From the NCBI GenBank assembly GCA_012932295.1, contig JAAONU010000014.1:20178065-20242064 (forward strand): a DNA stretch of 64,000 nt, read 5' to 3'. Of the stretch, positions 24,186 to 37,322 are shown one piece after another. The first letter of the stretch is position 1; each line of letters opens with the position of its first letter. The DNA is from Cyclina sinensis (Eukaryota; Mollusca; Bivalvia; Venerida; Veneridae). The notes under the pieces are model-generated. The model made no database searches. It had not been told where the DNA came from and saw nothing but the letters and a program-made list of their open reading frames with translations. Position numbers and translations under genes: made by a program.

Positions 24186-25617
24186 GTAAAAGTGAATTTC
24201 TTTGACATGTGAGAGTGGCATTGCTTGTTTTTGTAAGATTATATTTTACCATTATAATTAAAACGCTGCAAAACCTTCAGATGTATTTAAAAAAAATCAG
24301 CAGAGGTATAATAAGTACTTCTTGCCCGTTGCCTATAACCTAGCTTTAATGGCAATGTGGTAGTGTTTACTTTGCGGCCTAAGGTACCTTAGTTCAAATC
24401 AAGCTCAGGGCAAGTGGATTTTTCTTCAGAATATATATCCTCCTGAAAATGGATTGGTACAGGGAAGACAACTTAAACTGAAGTAAATGCATTCTATAAT
24501 TACAATGTACTTGTTTGTATAATGTGTACTGCATGCACATTTCTATTAGAAAAATTAAGGATACATAATTGAATCTTCCGATCTATGATTTACCATGTTC
24601 TGAATAAATATTTCCATTTCTGACACAAATCCAAAGGCGTAATAGCAGCAGCTTTTTATAATGTAGGCGAATGCAGATTTTACAAAAAATGATTTCTTTA
24701 GTTGTTCAGGCTTTTAAGTGAAGGACGAATGAGGAGCAGGGGAGTGTGTGAAGCATTTGGGTTAAGACTGGTTGCTGAAATTAAGTTTGTCAGGTAAGCT
24801 AAAGCTGCATTCTTTAACTGACAGTCACAAGGATTAATACGGCTTCTTCACCTTTGTAAAATTTGTCAGCTGTAAACAAGAGACATATTTGATGCGTAAG
24901 TGAAATATTGTAGCTTTAGACAAACAATTCTAGTGCTTAAAACAATTATTGTCATAACAAAGCAAAGTTTTGTATTGGATAACCCTGTTATTATAAGTTC
25001 TTATAAATGGTCTCATTGCTGGTTAGATGTGGTAATAATTTTTAGCTTTCTTAAGTGTTTATTACAAATAACCTCCCTTTTAATGTTGTCAGAATAAACA
25101 CGAATTCTTTCAAATTAAGTGGAAATTTTGGTCATACTCCTTTTTTCATCTTTGAAGTTAAATAAAAATTGAAATGTTTTATAGAATGTTTTACAAGGTT
25201 TTGTTCAGTATGCTCTAAGGTGTTGCATTACATACTTGAACCCTTCCTTTTTTGTTATATTCTTGACCAGAAGGCAGCATTCAGAAACGTTTGTAATTGT
25301 ACAGTTATTTTAGATTCCTTAAAAGGTTCAATTGAAGAGTGATTGCAAGTATTAAAGCTTTATTTTGTCATTTTATTTCTGAAAACAGTTTTCATAAAAT
25401 ATTTATCCTTACAGAAAATATTGGTGGAGAGCGTCAAGAAGGATCATGATAATTGTGGAAATAAAGGGTAACAAGTCCTCCATCCTCCTCACCCCACACC
25501 CCTGTCCTATCTTACTGGTTGGAGAAAACATTTGTCAAGAATATTACGAAGTCTTGTGGGCCAGTTTAAGGAGTCTACCAGTCTTGGAAGGTTCAAATCA
25601 GTCCTTCCAGATGAAGA

Positions 25618-25623
25618 AATAAA
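25618..25623 (+). terminator. polyadenylation signal AATAAA
   Basis: AATAAA stands just after the end of module copy B and is followed by a T-rich stretch (gctggttttaccctgct). It is a plausible 3' end for the plus-strand unit. Being six bases in AT-rich DNA, it could occur by chance. Confidence 0.4.
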
Positions 25624-25644
25624 GCTGGTTTTACCCTGCTTAGG

Positions 25645-28609
25645 TTAAACAATTGTAATTATTACTTATTAGTCATAAATGTTTTTATTGATAAATCTCT
25701 AAAGGTTTTACTATACCTCTTAACGGAAAGAAATAATGGGAATTTACAAAAATAATACTAATTTTACAAATATAAGACAGATTTTCAACTACTTAATTAC
25801 TCATTTTTGTAATATAATACAAGACAAATTGTCATCAATTGTAAGCACCAAAATGAGTTTTCATCTGAAATGTAAATTTATGAACAGAGGTTGTCCTATG
25901 AATGGACATCTTCATTGTGAAATCCAGGTATTTGCAAGGCAATGTGCAGATTGATGGTTATAAGGACGATCTCTGCTGCTTATGATATAACTGAATTTAC
26001 TTTCAGAACAATAAACAATGAGATTTCTACAGCAGCATTAATGTAGAAAAAGGGATGCCTTATCATCTTGAGAAATCCATGTCAGCAATTTTTCTTTAGG
26101 TATAATCTGCTAAATATCACAAATTTAAGACCATAGAATTAGATATTTTACAAACTTTGGGACCTGCTTAACATACTTAACATTTTATGAATATTAAGTC
26201 CTTTATTCTCTTAGGGCAAATGAAACTGGCATTCAGTAGTAGGACACTAGGATTTAAGTAAGTTATATATACATTTCTGGTATGCCTGAATCAAATGTTT
26301 AACAGTTTTTCTGTATTGCAGGAACTTGAGGATTTACAACAAGTTTACTTGAAGTTCTATTAAGACAAGTCACTGAACTGAAACTCAAAACAAAAGAAAT
26401 ATCTTGTTGAAGCAGATAAAACCCATGTGAAACTTTTTACTGTGTTCAAAGAAAAAGCGACAGTAGTGTTGTGATAGGAACTTATATAACCAAAGTCAAC
26501 TCATTTTTACAGTCAGATGGACACTTCACCGAGCTAGTATTGCTAGGAAAGACCAGTACCCATATAGCGTCACCTACTGTAATAACCACTTCTAGCTTTC
26601 TCAGATATTTAATGATTTTTCGATCAAAGGTAATGTGATTATGGATTGCAAAAAGTGATATTAACCATTAAACCACAAATAAGCAGCTTTTAAAAGGAGC
26701 AAGCAAACTATCATCTTTTTAACTTGCAAGTTTAAGTAAAAAAAAAACAAATTTTTGCTGAACTAATATAGACAAAGAAAAAAACTGTGACATTTTGTTT
26801 CGTACGAATTGTTACTCTAGTACATTGTAACTCCCAACTTTTATCATTCCTGTGGTTCATACATGTTAGGTTTTGATTCCAGACACAGAAAGACCATTCT
26901 CTACCCCGGACACAGTGCCAATATATATTCATTGATAACTACTGGAAATAAACAGCTGAATCCAAATATATGTATGAACTATTTTGAGTGATAAAATCTC
27001 AATTAGAGCATAATAATGTGACAAGAGTGTTGTGTGTATACTGTACATTAATAAGTGTTCAGAATAGACAGATAAGACAGAGCTTGCAACAGTTGTATTT
27101 TCAATATATAGAAGAGAAGTAAAAAAATGAGCTGTTAGTGAGACTAAAGAACATTGGCAGTTCAGCTTGCTGTCAAGTAATGAATGGAGTACCTTGATAA
27201 CTGATGTATTGTTAGAATAAAGCATGTATTCATTGTGCATTTTGGACGAGAAAAAAAGCAAAAGCAGCTTTACATGCCGCGGGTACAGTTTTCATCCATT
27301 AGATGGGTGTTTTCCCTGTGTCGCTTGTGGTTTAATTAAAGGTATTTTAGGTACACGATTATCTTTTATTATAACTCCAGCTGTATGCAATTTAAACATC
27401 GTTGTATTGTAATAATTGTGATGAGCTAACTTAGAAATAAGTTACCTTAGGTTATATTTGATGGTAGCAAACTTTTTATACGTTTACGTAATTACAAACA
27501 GATTATCATGCATTTTTGTACTTTTTAAGCCTGTTTTTTTTTCAAATACTAGTTTTCAAAAAAAATATTTTTATCTTAAATACGAGTATTTGTCTTCAGG
27601 ATAATAACAGTTTTCTTTTAATTTTTAGAATGATTTTTTTGTAGAATTTTAAATTTTGAAAAAAAAGTTTAATACACAGATACCATTAGAATTTGATAAC
27701 TTAAAACATTTAGATTTTCACTATTTTTTTTCAATTTCCTGTTAGGTAAATTCTTTAATTCAAAAATCAATATTGTTATTTTTTTTAAGAAACGGACCCT
27801 TCATTTTGCTTCTGTACAGTAATGTTAAGTTTATTGCTATTATAGTAGAAAAGAAATGTTAACTTGCCGTATTGAAATTGCTTTTCCTTTAATATTTTAT
27901 AGAATTTTCACTCTTGTTCAGATTTTAGGGTATAGTTTCCTTAAATATTTCAAAATTGGTGAGCTCTGTTTTCCTCCTTAGGTTTTGTTCACCTTTATTT
28001 ATAAAATTCAGTTCCTGACATGCTTCTCTCAAATGATAAAGTCTTGCACTTAATACTTTACTTAACTGCTCTCTGCACATCAACACTCACATTCACTAAT
28101 AAATATGCACTGAAGGTTTATCATTTGAAAGTTTTCACGTCAGGACTGTTTTGAAAGAATTTCCACAAATGTGTTCCTTGGCATTTGTAGAAAGCAGGAT
28201 ATCAAACAAAGGAAATATTTTTGCAAACATTAAATGACACATATTTTTTACAGTCACGTTTCATGTGGACATTTGGTATTAGTACATAATACACATTTTA
28301 AATAGAAATCATCAGAGATTTGTTGTAAAATTAAGAACATTAGATACGAAGTTAAAAAATTATAGACAAAGTTCTGGACAAACAAACAAAAAATTAATAT
28401 GCTGTTACTACTTGATTATCTAACATTACTTGATTTGTTTTTGTTATACTGATGTAGATTTGTTATACATATTCTGTTATATCATTATAAAGAAAAAATA
28501 TTTTAATAAACATATATGAATTCCCCAAAAAATAACTTACAGTAGTTTACAATTAATCAAATTGTGTCATCATAAAAAATAGAACTTATTTCAAATCAGA
28601 TCAAAGTTA
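25645..28609. other. AT-rich intergenic sequence, nothing recognised
   Basis: No exon, RNA gene or convincing repeat was seen on either strand. The open frames here (for example 26929-27261 minus) lack splice context or domain character. Confidence 0.4.
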
Positions 28610-29995
28610 AACAACCTATCAAATTAAAGGGAATAAATTCTAGAATATTAAAAAAGTTATGTCCCCTCACAAATGGCGTCATGAATACGAAGGGACGTAA
28701 TTCTAAAATCTTCAAATATTTTCGTAGAGTGCTGTCCCCTCAAATGACGTCATGAATTCTAGGGGATGTAACTCATAATTTTCGAAAATTTAAGGCAGTA
28801 AGAGTGGTCTCCCCTTACTAGTGACGTCATGATTTAAAGGGAAATAATACTGCAAAATTCCTCGAAACTTTGTCAATAAGTAGTGTCCCCTGAAAAATGT
28901 CGTCATGAATTCAGAGGGAAGTAATATCTCCGAACTTTCAAGGCAATTAGAATGATATCCCCTTACAAATGAAAACAAATTGCATAGGGAAATATCTTGA
29001 ATCTGCGAATATTTCAGGCAATACAGGTGTTGTCCCCTTACAAATGGCGTCAAAGAATCAAAGGGATGTAACATTTTCCAACATTTCAGGTAATGAGTGC
29101 TGTCCCCTCACAAATAACACCATGTATTCAAAGGGATTTAACTCATATTTTTTAAAAAAATATTAAACAGTAAATGTGATATTGCTATACATGTGACGTC
29201 ATAATACAAAGAGTCGTGCCCCTGACAAATGAGTCGTAAACTCAAAGGGAAGCAACACAACTATTTAAACATTTAAGACAGCATTAATACTTCCCCTTGA
29301 CGATTGACGTCGTGAATTCAAAGGGCTGTAACATCTTAGAAAATTTAAGGCAATAAGAATGCTTTCACTTTACAAATGGCGTCATGATTTCAAAGGGTAG
29401 CAACTGAAATATTCATGAAATTGACATAGTGCTGTCCCCTGACAAATGACGTCATGCATTCAAAGGGAAGTAGTATCGATACATGTTTAAGGCAATAAGA
29501 GTGTTGACCCCTTACAAATGCCATCATGAATTTAAATGGAAGTAACTAAAATCTTCGAACATCTGAGGAGGTGGGGTAAAGTCCCCTTACAAATGACGTT
29601 ATCAATTCAAGGGTAAATAACTTTTACATCTTTAAAAAAAAGGAAGTAAACGTGGTGTCCCTTAATAAAATGACGCTGGGAATACAAACGGTAATAAATA
29701 GAAACTTTTAAAAACATTAGAGCAATTAAGAATAATCTCCCCTTACAGGTGTCGTCTTGAATTTAAAGAGACGTAACTTTAAGATCTTCGAAAATTGAAG
29801 AAAAAAAAACAACTTAAAAACGACTTCGTGAATTCAAAGTTTAAAAAACTATTACCTCTTCGAACAATTAAGGCAGTTAGAGTAGTAACCCGTAACATAC
29901 GACGACATGAGTTCAAAGGGAGGTAACTCTAAAATCTTCGAAAATTTAAATCAGTCAAAAGGATCTCCTAAACTTACAACATCATGAATAAATGA
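28610..29995. repeat. ~75 bp tandem array centred on TGACGTCA palindromes
   Basis: About 19 degenerate units, spaced roughly 65-85 bp, each built as tgtCCCCTTACAAATGACG followed by TCATGAATTCAAAGGGA, then 'agtaac' and an AT-rich spacer with 'atcttcgaaaatttaaggca'. Perfect TGACGTCA octamers occur near 28745, 28822, 29187 and 29448; others differ by one or two bases. The unit is itself an imperfect dyad: CCCCTT on the left mirrors AAAGGG on the right around the ACGT centre. TGACGTCA is the classical cAMP-response (CREB/ATF) site, but here it may simply be the middle of a palindromic minisatellite. Confidence 0.85.
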
Positions 29996-32900
29996 TAATG
30001 ATACTCATTATAGGATGATTTTGTAGAATAAAAAACACTTTTTTTAACAAAAATAAAAATAAATGCTATAATTTTATGCCTACAAATTTGCTTCTAAATC
30101 ACAGTTTTTGCGTCTTTGAATATCGGAAATGATCAAATAGAATACGAGGATTTTTACTGGATTCACGTCTGCTGGTCGGTTGTCCAGCCGTCTGTAGACA
30201 AAGTTTTGCGGTTTGTTTCTCACCATTATTCAGATTTAAATAATACTTTCCAGGAATTATAAGTATCAAGTTAGTAGTGTATGTTGTTGCAGCGTACCAC
30301 AGTCATAATTATTTATACAAAATAATGACCCTTTGATTTTTCTAGCATATAATTGGACTAAATACTCCTACCTCAAATACATCAGATAACTGTGTCAAAG
30401 TGGTATCACGTTTAGTGACAGCTCCTGTATAAATACTGTGTATTTCTTCCTTGTAAGTAAAACTGGACAATTTCAAATCATGTAAGATTCGTTTTCAAAA
30501 TCAGAAAGTAAGTCGAAATGTTTGCGAAGAATATCTCACAAAATATAACTATATTGCAAAAATTGAAGAAGAGTTAGAGGTACACTGATTTATCTCTTGC
30601 TGTTACAAACATTAGACTTGAATGAAACAATCAGATGTTTAAGAAATATATTAAAGAAATCCCACCAGAAGGGAAAGCAAAACACTGGACTTTTTACTCA
30701 CTAAAGGCAATCATCCTATGAAGTTTGAAGTCTCTTGGTTAAATATAGCTCCATTAATTGAGAGGAAATTTTCACATTAAAGGAATCAGTGACCTTTGCC
30801 TTTGACCTATTGACCCTAAAGGCAATAAACAATATGGTTCTTTAACTCTGTAAGGGCAATAATTCTAAGGAGTTTGAAGCCCCTTGGTCACACAGCACTC
30901 CAGTTATATGACGGATACGAAGTGGGAGAGAACGACAGATGGACAAGTCAGAAACAGCATTTCTCCCCTGATAGGGGAGAGATAATGTTAAGCTTATATT
31001 TTAACAACTTTGACATATCTTAAGTTTACTTGAAAATAAAATTGTGTTATTTTCTACAGGCTTCGTACCTTAATAATGGTTGTTTGTGAAAATGATGAGT
31101 AACAACAACCCGAACACTCTACATATCACAGTTTTACTGAACGTTCCTGCATATAACTAACTTAAAGAATGTTTGTCTGAATCATCGCTTTGATAATTCA
31201 GAAGTATTGTTACATTGAATTAAACTTTAGGTCACAAAGACAGATCAGCATTGGTAATTTCGAAACGCCAAAAGTCTTATATTTGACTAATTCTGCTTCA
31301 TAATGTGAGTTTGAAAGTTTGATATCGTAAGCTTTTTGAAACATATTAATAAGTAATTTGTTGATAAGTCAGTTCCAGGAAGACTTTAACCAACTCAAAT
31401 CAGTAACATAAAACGTCGATCAAAATTTAAGTTTGTGTCTTTCTATCCATAGTGTCTTAACACTTGGCCTAGAAATGGGTCTCGCGGGTCTAGAAAAGCC
31501 ACAAGAATAAATGAAACAGCTTGTAAACATTAAGACTTTTTTGTAATTATATGTCTCAAGACTAAAACTAAGTAGAGTAGGTAGTAAACAAAAAAAAAAC
31601 TAGATCGCCTGACTGAAATTATATGACAGATTACATTTGATTAATATGTTTTAACAGACATTGGGCCTCAGGTGAATGAAAAAGAGCCCTGATGGTACTT
31701 TCGTTTCTTTTAGTAGTATGTTTGAATAAGGTAGACGACATTTTTGGACGTGCAAATGCTTTGCTTTCGATGTTTTGCGCCCAACAGTAATGGAGTTCAT
31801 GAAATGTAAGGCGCTTTTCATTTTTGGAATCCGTCGCAATTTTCAATTTTAAGTTTATTCAAACGTGACTTCAACAACCAACCAAAGAAAACAGTTGAAC
31901 TTGTTACTTCAGAATTTTTTTCCGGCTCTCATATTACAGTAGGCATATGATAAGCTTGAACATTGAAAGACTATGTTTTATGTTGCGCCCAAGTGTATCT
32001 TTATCAGCAACTGTCAAAACTATTAGAATACTCTAATCAGTAAAAAAAATGCAGTAATATTTTTCCCAACTATCATTGTCATATATAGAAAAAAATGCAG
32101 TAATATTTATCCCAAAAAATAATTTTCATATAAAAATCATTTCTAATTAAAATGTTAAAAATCTGTATCACAAATATTGTCCATGTAATACACTTTGTAA
32201 GTCTGTCTGAAACACGTACAATGTATATTCTCTTTAAATATAGCTTGTTATCCATCGGATAAAGGCGTGCTAGTAATTAAGCTAAACTTATTCGCCCAAA
32301 AGAAGTGAAGTACATTTGTTGTTTAAGGTACACTTGATCGAAGGTCAAGATCACAGTGTTATGTCGGCCAAATCCTTCTATTTAGTTAAAGGTAAAATTC
32401 AGTTGAGATTCCAGGTTGAGTTGTGTTAGCTTTAATGGCATGATTTTAGTGTTTTATTTAATATTATAACGTCAAATCACTACCTGCTACAAATGATTAC
32501 ATACACATTATTTCTGTGAGTATTTTGGGACGGGTAGGGGGCACTACTCTTTATATACACATCTTGTATTATTAAATAGCTATGGTGAAAAAGAGGTCCC
32601 CAGCAAGAGACAATTGGAGAAAGAAGAATCCGAAACCATCCATTTTCATAACCTATCCAATGTATTTGGCCTCTTGTTTGTTTCACGTACTTAATAAATA
32701 GGAAAACACACGATCTCTGTTCCATTTCAACCAGAACGAACACTGAACATTTTCAATTTCCTGTCCTTGAAAATCGCAATTATATACTCGATGTTCAAGC
32801 GTAGATAACTCAAGAGCAAAGGCATGTGCCCTTTAGTTTTATTTCATTATTTTAATTGATTATCTGTTCTTTTCCTCATACAATCAATCTACAGCTCTCA

Positions 32901-33560
32901 CTGAAAAACGTGATTAATAACCACACAACGCCGCCTAAAGTAAATCATAATAGAAGTCGTCTTTAATATTCATTGAATATGTCTTAATTGCTAAACAGGA
33001 ATTAATGAAAGGAAATACACTTCCAATCTGATATTCCTTCAGAGTTAAGGCTGCTGATAAAGAGATCTAGTGCTCTAGTGGATTAAATCGCAGTAGCTAA
33101 TTAAACGAACGATAAGCAGATTGTGAACATTTCGTTAATAGTAAAGAGGTTGTTAAACAAAGGTGCTCGAAAATTTCACAACACCTACTTGTGACATATT
33201 CTTACATATTTGTCACGCATGTATACGGAATTCGCAGGAATTTTTACCACAAGTGAAAGATTTGTCTGTGTAAAATTAACAGATCAACACAGCTGCTTTT
33301 TCTGATTCTGAAGGGCTATCGTTATACATCTTACACGCGAACATAATATAAACACTGTGTATTGGCTTCAACGTATATTCAAATACTTGTCATCACACAT
33401 ACACCTAGTTCGGGCGATGAACAACAGCTACTTACAAACAGAAAATATAAATGGGAAGGGATTTAGTAAAGTGCTTGTTTATTAAAGTGTCACCCCTACT
33501 AAAAGGGCCAGCATACCGGGCTTATGAAACACCTCTATTAGAGTACACAATTATTCCTCG
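29996..33560. other. intergenic sequence with scattered repeats
   Basis: No genes recognised. At 30680-30990 there is an interspersed-repeat-like stretch with 'tgacctttgcctttgacc', 'aaggcaataa' and an end 'tttctcccctgataggggag', a style I associate with bivalve repeats. At 32040-32120 a ~50 bp unit with 'aaaaatgcagtaatattt' is tandemly doubled. The two overlapping minus-strand open frames near 31631-31846 have no supporting evidence. Confidence 0.4.
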
Positions 33561-33568
33561 ATTCCTTG

Positions 33569-33735
33569 TCATATGTGCCAGGCGCCAGGCGGACAGGCAA
33601 TCGGTAACCATTTTTTAACTAGCTGGTGGCTCACCAATGGCCGCATTAGAAGAAGCCTCTGGCAGGACTCAAACCTTCGACCTCCCAGGCCGTAAGCAGA
33701 CGCCTTAACCACTAGGCCACGGAGACGGCATTTAG
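33569..33735 (-). mobile_element. tRNA-derived SINE
   Basis: On the minus strand a tRNA-like head carries an A box (TGGCCTAGTGGTTAAGG, 33719-33703) and a B box (GGTTTGAGTCC, 33675-33665) at tRNA-like spacing. An unrelated tail follows (ggccattggtgagccacc, then gccaggcgcctggcac). The head lacks a clean acceptor stem and continues into the tail without a poly-T stop, so it is a SINE rather than a tRNA gene. Confidence 0.7.
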
Positions 33736-34055
33736 AGTTGCTGATGGCCGAAGACATAAAACGAACTTTTAAGAAAGTGTTGTAAAGAATGATTGTCTTC
33801 GAAGGCTTAAAGAAATGGCATCACTTGAGCACCGATAAAAGTTAGTCGGACAGTCCTGACTGCACTATAAAAACCGTATGATTAAAAGGCTTTGTCGCCA
33901 TTACTATGACAAACTATTTAGAAATAGGACTGCTATTTTTCATTACAAAATTGATTTCGAAGAATTTATTGAAGTGATAAAGTTTAGAACTTTCATTATA
34001 TCTCACTGAATGCCAAATGTTGTAAACATTACAAACACTAAAACTGTTTTAGTTA

Positions 34056-34172
34056 TATTTAAGCATACACTTGATATCACAAAAACTTGATATCACATAC
34101 ACATTTAAACATACACTTGATATCACATACACATTTTAGCATACACTTGATATCACATACACATTTAAGCCT
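34056..34172. repeat. short tandem repeat, ~35 bp unit
   Basis: About three and a half copies of 'catacacttgatatcacata' followed by 'cacatttaag', with a shortened first copy. Confidence 0.8.
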
Positions 34173-36598
34173 ACAAAATTGTTATCAATGTTAAACAAAC
34201 TATTGGTTTTAAAAATGTTATATATTTGTTGCAATGTTTGCCTTCATTATGCCAATTAATATTTCATTTATGTTATTGGGACTTAAAGCTAATAAAATTC
34301 CTTTTCTTTATTTGCAATGTAGAAAATATACTTACAAAACTGTACGTAACACTTTATTTTTGTTTATATACTGAAGAAAATGTAAAATACAAGATAACAA
34401 AATCCGGCAATTTTAAATGACTGAGTGTTAAAATCTCGTAATTTTCGTTCAGGTATTCATGTGAAAATAATAAAACGTTTTAAAGGGTGATAAACTTTAT
34501 TTTTAAGAATATTTTGTAATAAAGATAAAACTGAAAAATAACCCTTCTACGAGAAAATTGTATAATTGTAACCAGAGGTATGACTTTGATTAAAAAGGGA
34601 ATCTATACTCTAAAGCTGACATGTCTTTAGCACAAATATTTACTTTGTTACTCTACCGTACTAAAAGCATAATGACTAAGTTCTCCCAAAGACAAATTAG
34701 AAAAGGGTTATAACAAAATCGTGCCTTGATAAATTTGTCTTAGCTCAATTTACGCATGTCCATGATCAATGAAGCTATTCTCCTATTATATGTTAACAAA
34801 TCTTTTATGAATAATCACATCACAAATGTAATACCACATGTCATTGTTACCGTCATCTGAACGTTTGAGGATAATAAACAAGTGATATTTCTCACATTTT
34901 TTCAAGTCTCTCTAACATTGAAGGAAGAAATATGATCGCTTGCACATGTTTGTGCTTATGGGTGTAAGGATATCGATTATGACAGTAAAGCAGAGTTGTC
35001 TAAATCTAAGTACACAACTAGATTCAGATATTGTCTGAAACAATATGCATATAGCATAATTTGGTAAAACTAGTTTTACTTCAATTTATTATGGTATGAA
35101 GATATCTTAGACATATATCGTGTAACTATTGAGAACATGTGCGTAGGCAAATATTCGCCATATCCTTTGAATCCACTTTATACAAAGTCGAATTCTTAAA
35201 ACAATTGAACAATCATGGCCATCAGGAAGTTGTGTGCAGCATGCTCTCCTCAGTCACTTAAAGATTCATATGCAGTCTTAGAATCTGTGAAAAAAAACGC
35301 AAGAACGTTTAATTTATATTTCTTACATGAAACGGTTTAAACAAATGAATTAAAAATTACATTGTTTCAAACTCTTCATTTATGTGATAAAATGCTTTTT
35401 CCCCCTTATAATAAATTCGTTATATCATGTCAAAGGTAATGTTATTATAATCTATATACTACTGAACTTTGAATAATGTTACAATTACTTGCCCTGATGT
35501 CACGTATTAACATAAAACAAGTGTACTCAAATCAGCTATTAGATAAGGTGCAACATATATCCACTAATTTATTTCCTTCTATAATTGTAAAGAAAATACC
35601 CAGTCGGAACATTTAGCACGATTTGTTATAAAGCGTTTAATGAGCGTAATGTAAAATACCATGTTTTCCTGTAACAGTCTCGTATAAGTTTGCAGAATTG
35701 TCTTGTGCTGCAATTAAAAACGGTTATTATGAATTATTGAAGAAATAATTAGCTTTAAAGTATTTAATGCCTCCAGCAGCATATTTAGACAAATCCTTAT
35801 CTATTTACAATATAACAAATTTCATTAATCAAACATCATATTATAAACCATTTCCTGTTTAAACTCGCTTCGGTTTATTTCAATACAGAATATATATTTA
35901 AGACAAACGATATACCCATCACCTTTACAAAGAATAGCAAAATCAACAACAACAATGGACTTTCGCCATAAGTAAACGCCACAAATAGAATGTGACTTAC
36001 TTGGACAATTTCGAATTTTTCATCACTTCCGTAGCATTATTGTCTTCTTATAATAATAGATCGTCACTTAAGATATTTTTTATAATATCAATCTGCACTT
36101 AGAGTTTAAATACTTGCCTGAAATTTTCGTTAATGCAGGCTATGTTAAAGATATTGAACTGCCTGAAAGACATTGCCTAAAATAATACAACCTATGAATT
36201 TATTGTCTTGTCATTTCTCTTAATATTCTTATCTCACATTCGCTTGTTAACAATTAGCTAAAAGCTAACAGCTTGTCCCAAAGCAGAAATCATACATCAA
36301 ATGTAAAATCTGTTTACATTATTTCGAAATTTAGCTTTCATTGCTGCATGTAATATAAACAATACCTGTAAAAGGAGTGTTCATATATGTAACTGTTGCT
36401 TCTTGCGATACATGTTTTCTTCTGAAAATATATGTTAAGATGCCTAACAATTTAGTACTAAATGTATGTCAGACAACAAAGAAAAGCAGGGCTTCAAAGA
36501 ATAAGAAAAGCATGGGTAATATAATGTTTGTTTTTTTAAGATAAAATTTACTTTTAAAAGAAAATAGTTACTACTATCTTTCAGAATATGACATAGTT
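34173..36598. other. AT-rich intergenic sequence, nothing recognised
   Basis: No exon-like block, RNA gene or obvious repeat was found on either strand. Confidence 0.4.
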
Positions 36599-36856
36599 AA
36601 GAGTTATTTCTTTCTTTGTTTCTTTCTTTGTTTGTTTCTTTCTTTGTTTCTTTGTTTGTTTGTTTCTTTCTTTCTTTCTTTATACTCACGTTTTTATAAT
36701 TGTAATAAAGAAGTAGGTTTATCATATTTCCTAACACAAAAATACTCAAATTACCGATACCATAAATGGATATTCTTATATATGACCAAATACATATTTG
36801 TAATCAACCAAATGACGTTTGTCAATATTGCAAAAATGCAGTATTACATTAAGAGT

Positions 36857-36897
<41 letters not shown>

Positions 36898-36902
36898 GTT
36901 TC

Positions 36903-36937
<35 letters not shown>

Positions 36938-37135
36938 TTTTCTTTCTTTCTTTCTTTCTTTATACTCACGTTTTTTATAATTGTAATAAAGAAGTAGGTT
37001 TATCATATTTCCTAACACAAAAATACTCCAATAACCGATACCATATATGGATATTCTTATATATGACCAAACACATATTTGTAATCAACCAAATGACGTT
37101 AATTTGTCAATATTGCAAAAATGCAGTATTACATT
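36599..37135. repeat. ~250-285 bp tandem duplication with TTTC/TTTG microsatellite
   Basis: Two head-to-tail units (36599-36850 and 36851-37135) each begin 'aagagttatttctttctttg', run through a TTTC/TTTG tract of different length, and continue with a shared ~190 bp block ('tatactcacg', 'aagaagtaggtttatc', 'ttaccgataccat', 'aatcaaccaaatgacgtt'). The two blocks differ by few changes, so the duplication is recent. All open frames here are low-complexity artefacts. Confidence 0.9.
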
Positions 37136-37322
37136 ATTTGGTCTTGTTTTTCAGATATTTGGTTCAAATACTATATTCAGGATCAGCAATGTATTTTTTT
37201 CTTTAGAAAAAAAGACTGTGAGATTGTAAGGCAAAATTCTGTATGCGGAAAACTCTTTGATAGAACCTTTTTCACTCGATAAACTATATTCTTTTAATAA
37301 CAATAAAAATAATAATAATAAA

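Larger units (their letters stand above)
19051..25605 (+). repeat. tandem duplication, copy B (~6.5 kb)
   Basis: Second copy of the module, ending with 'acgaagtcttgtgggcc' and 'gtctaccagtcttgg' near 25600. It contains a cassette cluster from 19168 to about 21440 (cores near 19217, 19432, 19535, 19635, 20139, 20229, 20540 and 21413). A polyadenylation signal follows that copy A lacks, so transcription could run through A and end in B. Confidence 0.8.
7358..25640 (+). ncRNA. candidate multi-exon long non-coding RNA locus with internal module amplification
   Basis: The unit runs from the TATA/initiator at ~7.35 kb to an AATAAA at 25618. Many exon-like blocks of about 80-260 bp are bounded by pyrimidine-rich cag acceptors and gtaag-type donors; examples are 7970-8058, 8429-8518, 9562-9643, 11228-11462, 15417-15499, 16531-16727 and 17570-17689. 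No frame stays open through consecutive exons: both ATG frames of exon 1 stop within exon 1 or early in exon 2. The architecture resembles a non-coding, possibly small-RNA-hosting gene, but I could not find convincing box C/D or H/ACA pairs. Two ~6.5 kb modules (about 12.5-19.05 and 19.05-25.6 kb) are tandem copies. A partial third copy at 9.5-10.3 kb shows that duplication happened more than once. A rapidly decaying protein-coding family is the main alternative. Confidence 0.5.

Noticed and set aside
33569..33757. Genuine tRNA gene
   Set aside because: A and B boxes are good, but the acceptor stem does not close and no poly-T terminator follows; a SINE tail does.
36632..37206. Phe/Leu/Ser-rich and Lys/Glu-rich open frames
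   Set aside because: Translations of the TTTC/TTTG microsatellite and its duplicated flank.
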